From contig CM018043.1 of the NCBI GenBank assembly GCA_008638375.1, positions 52,960,947 to 53,024,946 of the forward strand: a DNA stretch of 64,000 nt. The letters are read 5' to 3'. The first letter of the stretch is position 1. The number at the start of each line of letters is the position of its first letter. Shown piece after piece: positions 58,000 to 64,000 of this stretch. A model generated the notes under the pieces. That model was not told where the DNA came from. It searched no databases and worked only from the letters and a program-made list of their open reading frames with translations. This stretch comes from Nyssa sinensis (taxonomy: Eukaryota > Streptophyta > Magnoliopsida > Cornales > Nyssaceae). Both the position numbers and the translations under genes were made by a program.

Positions 58000-58620
58000 C
58001 CCAGCACCAACACCAGTAACCTTATCGTTAAAAATTGAAGACTCGTATCTTTGTAGATTCAGTTCCAGAGGAAGATTGTTTTGGTGGGTGTGATGTGAAG
58101 ACAAAGACAAAGACAACCCTTGACCATTAGTATTAGCTTCATGGTTTATCGAAAAGGCTTCTGGTTTAAACACCACAAGGTCCACAACTTCACCACTATT
58201 GAAGGACTGATCGAAAATTCTAAGGTTTTGAGGGGTGTAGAGAAAAGGGTTGCTGTTTATTTCTTGAATCGAGCTAGGGTTTATATGTATAGACGATTGT
58301 GGATCCAGGTAAGTGGAAGATGACGAAGAAGCATTGATGATCCCTCCAACATAACCCATCAAATTTACACCCTTTTCTTTAATAACCCCACAAGCTGAGT
58401 TCTAGTTTGGTTTACAGGTGTCACTAAGTGGGTTGTTTTGGTGATGGAGGTTAGCGCAGTTTAGCAAATCAAAAGGGATGAGTGATGGATCATAGAGGGG
58501 GAGTAAACCTGCGCATCCATGGAGATTCTCTACGCACCCTGGGTGGCTGTGGGCGAGCCCTCTGAGCTTATCTCTTCTGCTTTGTTGTAGGACATGGTAA
58601 GGTTCAAAACCCTCTGCCAT
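58000..58620 (-). pseudogene. Captured BEL1-like homeobox (BLH8/9-type) first-exon fragment
   Basis: Begins MAEGFEPYHVLQQSRRDKLR, the conserved N-terminus of BLH8/BLH9 (POUND-FOOLISH/PENNYWISE) proteins. After one in-frame TAG (58,402-58,404) the same frame continues through LMGYVGGIINASSSSSTYLD, VVDLVVFKPEAFS and GQGLSLSLSSHH (SKY-type box), ending around [12 protein letters not shown]. The BELL domain and homeodomain are absent. The GA-rich sequence at 58,640-58,740 may be captured 5' UTR. The frame then runs on antisense to the UGT fragment to 57,844, creating a chimeric 172-codon ORF. Confidence 0.85.
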
Positions 58621-59137
58621 GACAAAGACTAGTGGTATTTAATTAGAGAGAGTCAGTAGAGAGAGAGAGAGTGGGAAGGTGGAATGAGGAGAAAAAGAGG
58701 TAAAGACTGGAGGAAGAGGAGGAGGAGGAGAGAGAGAGAACAACAGTGAAAGAGATGTGGTGAGATGATGAAATGAAAGGCTATCATGATCTTCTGAGCT
58801 GCAAATATGGCAGAAATGGGCAGGATTTGGCCATCGGCCATTTATTTGGGTAATAAGAACAATGGAGATTGGTGACAAACAAGAAGATAAACTAGGTTTC
58901 AGAGAAGAATTGGAAAAACAAGGAAAGAGAGAGAGAAATTTTTGGTTTTTAATTTAAAATAATTATTAAAATATAAGGGGTAAAATAGTAAATGTACAGA
59001 TTCTGTTAATGCTCCTTTAACGCCGTTCAACCGACAGGTCTGACAGGGGGGACAGTGTTATTTTAGAAAGTATAGGGGAGGTTTCTGTAATTATCAGAAA
59101 CCTCAGGGGAGGTAGGTGTAATTTACCCAATAGATTA

Positions 59138-59950
59138 ATATGTCCAATTTTTAAAAGGGAGTTGTCAAACAAGATTTTCCAGTGTGGTCAGCCAGCCTAA
59201 AACCTCGGTTAGATCCCTAAAAACATGAATCTTGAGAATGTTGTATCCATTAGCGTGTGGCATATTCACAAAGTTAGTTTTGAGCACTTTTGCAATAGTG
59301 TAAATTTTATAATATAGTACAAAAAGTATAATTAAATATGTAAAGTTTTACATTTTTATAATTAGTATATTTTTAATTATTCGTGCATTAAATATTTTTT
59401 TTTTTTACAAGTTTTTACACTCTTGAAAAACAGTTTTGAGCATCCAATATGTGGCAAAAACTAAATACAATTGAGAAATTTCTCATCCTTCTAAGAATCT
59501 GTAAAATTTGACATTTTCGTTGGGATGAAGCTTTTCTTGAAAAAGTGTAAAATTTTACTCTTTTATTGGAAAAGTGTAAAATTTTATACTTTTATTATAA
59601 CGAAATTTTATAGTTTTTGATTAATTTTTTTCTTCAAAATTTCAAATTCAATATAGATCTTATTTGATATATTTCAATTTTTAGAGTCTAAATATATAAT
59701 TTTATTAAAAACATATATATAATTTATAAATTATTGAATTTTGAAATTTTGAAATTTTTTCAAAAAAATGTGCATTTTGCGCGCCGAATATTTTGAAGCT
59801 TTCAAGTGATTAAGAGTATAAATGTATTTTAATCATTAAAGGTTTGAAGGACTCGATGGGTTACTAAATTTGAATTGAACCTTATGATAATTTTTATTGT
59901 TTTCATCAACTTGTAACTAAATAATCTATTATAATATAGGATTAGTACAA
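59138..59950. other. Intergenic, AT-rich
   Basis: Contains several imperfect repeats of gtgtaaaattttac-type sequence (about 59,290-59,600). No gene seen. Confidence 0.5.
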
Positions 59951-60180
59951 AGTAGGGGTGCAAATGAAAAGAGCCGTTCATAAACAGCTCGAGCTCGGCT
60001 CGATTATGGCTCGTTCAAACTCGGTTCAATTAATATACGAGCCGAGCTCGAGCTCAAAATAGGGCTCGTTTATTAAATGAGTCGAGCCGAGCCAAAAGGA
60101 GGCCCGACTCATCAGGCTCGTATAAGCTCGAATAGTGGCTTGGCTCGTGACTCATTTATGTTTTTAGTATAAATACTTTA
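59951..60180. repeat. One end of a hAT-like non-autonomous element
   Basis: Starts aggggtgcaaatgaaaag and is packed with gagctcg/cgagcc motifs, the subterminal composition typical of some plant hAT elements. No opposite end was found nearby, so the element is truncated or its right end lies in unrecognised sequence. Confidence 0.45.
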
Positions 60181-61999
60181 TTTTTTAGGTAGGGTTTCTA
60201 ATTCTGCTCCTCCACTGCGGCTGCTCTGCTCCTCCACTGCTGCTGCCCTTCAGCCTTCTCCCTCTTTCAAACTCCCGCTTCACGGCTCTTCTCCCTCTGC
60301 CCCTTCTCGAGGGTTTCTTCAAGCACGATTCAAGGTGAAAACTCAGTTCTTCTCTTTAGACTATTTTTCTCTTTAGATTAACCATTTTTCACGCGGCTCA
60401 TGATTTTTTTTTTTCAACTTTCACAGCTGGGTTTCTATTCTTTTTTCCTCTCATCTTCAATTTTTTTCTTCGATTTTTTGTTTGCAGGTCTGCAAGTTTG
60501 GTTCACTGGTCTTTTATTATCATCAGTCAGCACATCATTGGTCAGTGTCCAAGGAAATGTTTTTCCATTTTGGTAGTTATGCAACTTTGACATGGTCATT
60601 ATTTCCCTGTTAAACTTCTTGTATGTGTTAATGCATCTCTGATTTAGGTTATATCACTATTAGGTTTTCTCGTTTGGTTGATAGGGAAACATTTCCCTTC
60701 ATGATGCTTACCTTCACCATAACACACTAGAATACCGACTCCTATAAAACCCATCTACGTTAAAAATGTTTAATTGTGTTTTAGAGGATCAGTCTGAAAA
60801 AAAAAAAAAAAAAAAAAAAAACTTTTGTTTCAGTTATTTGCTAACATTCTGTACTAATATTTGGTTACGTCAACCATTAACAAAGTTGTTGGGCACGATA
60901 TTCTTTTTAAATTGAAGAGGTTATTCCATGTCATAGTGGTCGAAGATTATTTGTTTCAACATTGGTGACTTATTTTGATTCTTAAATTTCCAGGGAGTGG
61001 TTAAGGCGTGGTGAAGAAGATCTTGTTCAGAGGTTTGATCCGTCAACCCCACTTGATACAATTGGGTTTTTCATATATATCCAAGTTTAATGTTGGCCCA
61101 AAAGATGCTTAACAGGACTAATTTTCAGAAGAAAAAAAAATAATAATAAGTGACTTGGAGGAACTGGTGGTTGAGTGTAATGCAGCTCCTTTCGGGAGAA
61201 CAATGTCTAATGCCATGAAAAATCTCATACATTATCCTCTTTCTACTTCACTAGATTCAAGTGGAATGTGTTTTCTTAGAGAGGTGGATAATGGTGAATT
61301 ACCACTCTCAAGTTATTCTAGAAATTTATGTAATAGTTTTTTATGGACTTGGATGATTGTTTCATAACATCATGGACCTGTGGTAAATGCACTTATAGAA
61401 CTGATCATTTCCTTTTCCACTGGCTATACATGTTCTATTTTTTTGGACTATAAATACTTCAGTCCATTTTTTTTTTTTGATTTTTTGTTTGCAGATGAAA
61501 ACTCAGTTCTTCTCTTTAGACTATTTTTTACTTGCTAACCAAATGACCTGATTTGTGTTTGTTTTCTTAAAAGTACATATTTTTTAATATTTTTTTGATG
61601 CTTATTTCCTAAACCATGTGCTTGAGTTTGCATGCTGATGTGGGAATAGTTGACCTTATGAGAGATGAAGAATTCAAGATTAGGGCAGCACAAGACTAGT
61701 CCAATTTTTAAACAGTCCCAAATACCATGACAAACAAACAAATATGAAATAACAAAAATTAAATTATACAGATTTACGGTCTCAAGCAGCTCAAAATAAG
61801 GAGGAGTTTCAGAAACTTCCTTTCAAAATTCTTATACTGCAGTAAACTAAATTTTAGAGCCCTCATTTCTGATTAACTGAAATTGTATGAATTATGTTCT
61901 CAATTGACTAATTGAGTAAATAACTAGAGGATAGCCTCATTCATTTTATATTATTAATGCTCCGCAAGCAAAATCCGCTCCCTGTTCTATTTGGAAATT
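60181..61999. other. Intergenic with gene-like debris
   Basis: 60,190-60,340 is CT-rich and looks like a 5' UTR. A 36-base piece (gtgaaaactcagttcttctctttagactatttt) at about 60,333 recurs at about 61,496, as does gattttttgtttgcag (about 60,473 and 61,479). An exon-like stretch at about 60,994-61,065 reads EWLRRGEEDLVQRFDPSTPL, bounded by an AG on the left; I do not recognise it. Poly(A) at 60,800-60,821. Confidence 0.4.
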
Positions 62000-62017
62000 A
62001 CCAATTATTGATCTTAT

Positions 62018-62123
62018 GTATCTCTTACTTTGTTGACACGCTGGGGGCTTTTGCTGATCTCAAATCTGAGGAACTTGGTCAGGTGTGATTGGACTGTTTA
62101 TCTTACCTCACAAATTATGCCAT

Positions 62124-62171
<48 letters not shown>

Positions 62172-62368
62172 TCGTTCAAAACATGAATGAATGAGCATGA
62201 TCTACAATATGCAGGGTGAAGCAATAGCCCATAACCTAAGGACAATGTTTGGGCTGAAAGTTCCAATTATAACAGTCGTAACTGGTGAAGGTGGTTCAGG
62301 TGGTGCTCTTGCCATTGGTTGTGCTAATAAATGTATATGCTGGAGAATTCTGCATTCTACGTTGCAAG
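62018..62368 (+). pseudogene. Plastid ACCase carboxyltransferase alpha (accA/CAC3) fragment
   Basis: Two exons are visible. The first, ending at 62,082 before gt, reads FVDTLGAFADLKSEELGQ. The second, 62,215-62,368, reads [39 protein letters not shown]. Their junction matches the conserved carboxyltransferase alpha sequence ([14 protein letters not shown]) with its Gly-rich [12 protein letters not shown] motif. After CANK one T is missing, shifting the frame; adding that base in thought restores family-like residues (MLEN and FYVA). A Leu also replaces the usual Pro in DTPGA. No further exons were found on either side, so this is a decayed fragment. Confidence 0.85.
62120..62168. repeat. AT microsatellite in the accA fragment intron
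   Basis: (AT)n of about 45 bases between the two exon remnants. Confidence 0.9.
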
Positions 62369-63550
62369 GTGATGTTTAGTCATTTTATGCATTTCTTTCT
62401 TGTTCAAATATCTAGCTAAAGAACATCTTATAGAAGTAGTTAAAGAACAATAAATTTTTTAACACATTGGATAGTACTCCTTTCAAGGTCATGAAATTGA
62501 ATATTAAAGTATTTTTTTCCATCATTTCCTAGAGTTCTGAAGTCCCTTTTGTTGCAAGTTAATGAATCAAAATATTGAGATTATATTGTTATTTCATGAA
62601 AATCAAGCTGCCCTACATTTTGTATTAAATATAAAAGTTATAACCAAATATGCCATTGAAAGCAGTTTGTTTTGCTCTTTTTGGAGGCTGGTTATTGCAA
62701 GATGGGTTCCCTGATTAGATACAACGAGAGTGAGCCCAACTCAACAAGCCTTAATCCCACCTCCTTGGGGTTGGCTACATGGATATGTCATCTCCAGTCT
62801 GCTCTTTTTGTAAAGCAATATCCTCAGTTAAATGTAAAACAACGCAGTTTCTTGTGTATTTATTTGTTATTGTTGGTTTGTCCTAATGCATGGTTTATGT
62901 GGTAGGTTTTAGAACTGGGTATTGTTGTCAGGAACAATTGCCAGCAAGAAGAACGAGGTGATAAAATCATTGTTTTCTTTATATATTGACATATTGTTTT
63001 CTTTATATATTGTGTATTAGTACCCCATAACAAGTAGTTATAATATGTCCGATGCAATTAAAAACAGAAACACTCATTTCAAGAGAAAGGAAATATCAAT
63101 CTGAATAATTTTTTGTGAAATGTTAAAAAAATTTAATGCTTTCTTTACACACCTGGACTTCAACAAGATAATGAAATGAGCTTTATTTATTACAAGGAGC
63201 AAAAATATAATTGCTAACAGGTGGTGCCAGATATAGTTTGCAGTAATGGTCTTGGCAGAAAAAGGAAAAAGATGAAAGATGATCCTGTTTGATTGGAAAA
63301 ATACTGATGAAGAGTCCACGAAGACATCATTGAATGGGTATAGGCTGTCTGGGGCTTGTAGATCTCATCCTTGAAGTTTATGTAACATTGGAGGCCGATG
63401 AATTGTTGAAGCAGAATTTCTCTGTGTGATGGTTGGGAATGTTGGCTAATGGTTTGTAAAATTGGCATTGACCTGAGGGTTTTTGCTTCAAAATATGGCC
63501 TAGTAGTGGCTCTCAATATCCATAGCCGAGGCTCTAATTTTGGTGGAACA
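62369..63550. other. Intergenic with dispersed repeat debris
   Basis: 62,735-62,790 (cccaactcaacaagccttaatcccacc...ggttggctacatggat) is a motif widely dispersed in plant genomes, possibly SINE-related; a diverged version lies at 44,985. No coding sequence supported. Confidence 0.4.
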
Positions 63551-64000
63551 TTGTAATGACCTGAAATTTTTATTTTGGGAAAATTTTTTTTTTTTATTTA
63601 GTTAATTATTTATTTGTTAATTATTAATGAGATGTGTGTGAAATGGTGTGTTGTATATGTATTTAAATATGTGTCTATTATATATGTGTAATATATATAT
63701 ATATATATATATTTATGGAGGGATTAGATTTTGTACAATGTGTAGGTGCATGCCAGCAAGTGTGTAAGTACTGTGTGTGTGTGTGAGCTAGCCAGGTCGG
63801 CTGAGGGGGGGGAGTGAGCAAGTGTGTGTGATATGATATATATATATATATATATTGGAGGAAAACCAACAATGCAAGCTAAGCATTAAATGCAAAGCTG
63901 CATTGTTGCATGGGGCAGGAGAGAGAGTCAGAAGGAGTGGGCTCGATATAGAGAGAGAGATATAGATAGAGAGAGCGACCATGAAATATGTGTGCAGTTT
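63551..64000. repeat. Possible LTR start, microsatellite-rich
   Basis: tgtaatgacctgaaatttt at 63,551 resembles the opening of some plant LTRs, but no second copy is in the window. Contains (AT)n runs at 63,690 and 63,836 and GA repeats at the end. Confidence 0.3.

Larger units (their letters stand above)
57552..59128. mobile_element. Pack-MULE carrying two captured gene fragments
   Basis: The ends are long inverted repeats: gagataattacacttacctc at the left (57,552) against the inverse of ggtgtaatttaccc at the right (ending 59,128), with ttacagaaacctcccctata and aacactgtccccc shared internally over about 100 bases. A 9-base flanking duplication aaccgatta (57,543-57,551) / aatagatta (59,129-59,137) matches at 7 of 9 positions. 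Long inverted repeats plus a 9-bp duplication are the Mutator-like signature. There is no transposase; between the ends lie a UGT fragment (+) and a BEL1-like fragment (-). Confidence 0.9.

Noticed and set aside
58639..58878. Ser/Leu/Pro-rich ORFs upstream of the BEL1-like fragment
   Set aside because: They arise from the GA-rich captured 5' UTR read on the minus strand.
61155..61367. 70-codon ORF starting MEELVVECNA
   Set aside because: No recognisable motif, in a region of gene debris; not enough to call a gene.
62018..62368. Plastid DNA insertion
   Set aside because: The carboxyltransferase alpha subunit is nuclear-encoded in plants and the fragment contains a spliceosomal-type intron; it is not accD or other plastome sequence.

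Overview
This is nuclear DNA from a flowering plant, almost certainly a eudicot. The evidence is GT-AG spliced genes with 8-exon and 6-exon plant architectures, an AT-rich intergenic background, Copia LTR retrotransposons with initiator-tRNA-Met primer sites, hAT, Mutator-type and MITE elements, and long AT, CT and GT microsatellites. The species cannot be named from the sequence. The real genes are three patatin-like lipid acyl hydrolases (+ strand), two copies of a WEB/PMI2-type coiled-coil ORF (+ strand) and one cyclophilin-40 (CYP40/SQUINT-type) gene (- strand). The rest is mobile DNA, gene fragments and simple repeats.

Layout: 1-2.8 kb holds a broken Copia gag and LTR-type sequence with a threefold tandem repeat. 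3.3-5.1 kb is patatin-like gene 1, followed by a LINE fragment and a SINE-like element. From about 7,546 to 37,855 lies a direct tandem segmental duplication. Copy A (7,546-20,412) carries patatin-like gene 2, WEB-like ORF A and an orphan 3' end of CYP40. Copy B (20,413-37,855) carries patatin-like gene 3, WEB-like ORF B and the true 3' end of CYP40. The left breakpoint lies in one arm of a long-inverted-repeat MITE, and the right breakpoint lies inside a CYP40 intron. The copies then diverged: A gained a hAT-type element (8-bp target duplication, empty site preserved in B), a small MITE and a triplication of the last CYP40 exon; B gained a solo LTR and a Copia element.

The CYP40 gene runs from 56,385 down to 30,397. 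Its eight exons join without a frameshift into 361 codons. Intron 4 (13 kb) holds two nested retroelement insertions and intron 6 holds a third. One of these, at 46.6-51.3 kb, is rearranged into a head-to-head structure: a single LTR, leader and gag on the + strand are followed by an inverted RT-integrase-gag-leader, giving about 970-bp inverted arms that could fold as a hairpin. The predicted CYP40 protein has Cys in place of both the catalytic Arg of the cyclophilin domain and the Hsp90-clamp Arg of the TPR domain.

Right of CYP40, 57.55-59.13 kb is a Pack-MULE carrying two captured gene fragments in opposite orientations: a BEL1-like homeobox first exon and a UDP-glycosyltransferase N-terminus. 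At 62.0-62.4 kb there is a frameshifted two-exon fragment of the plastid acetyl-CoA carboxylase carboxyltransferase alpha gene. All calls are from reading the sequence; no database search was run.
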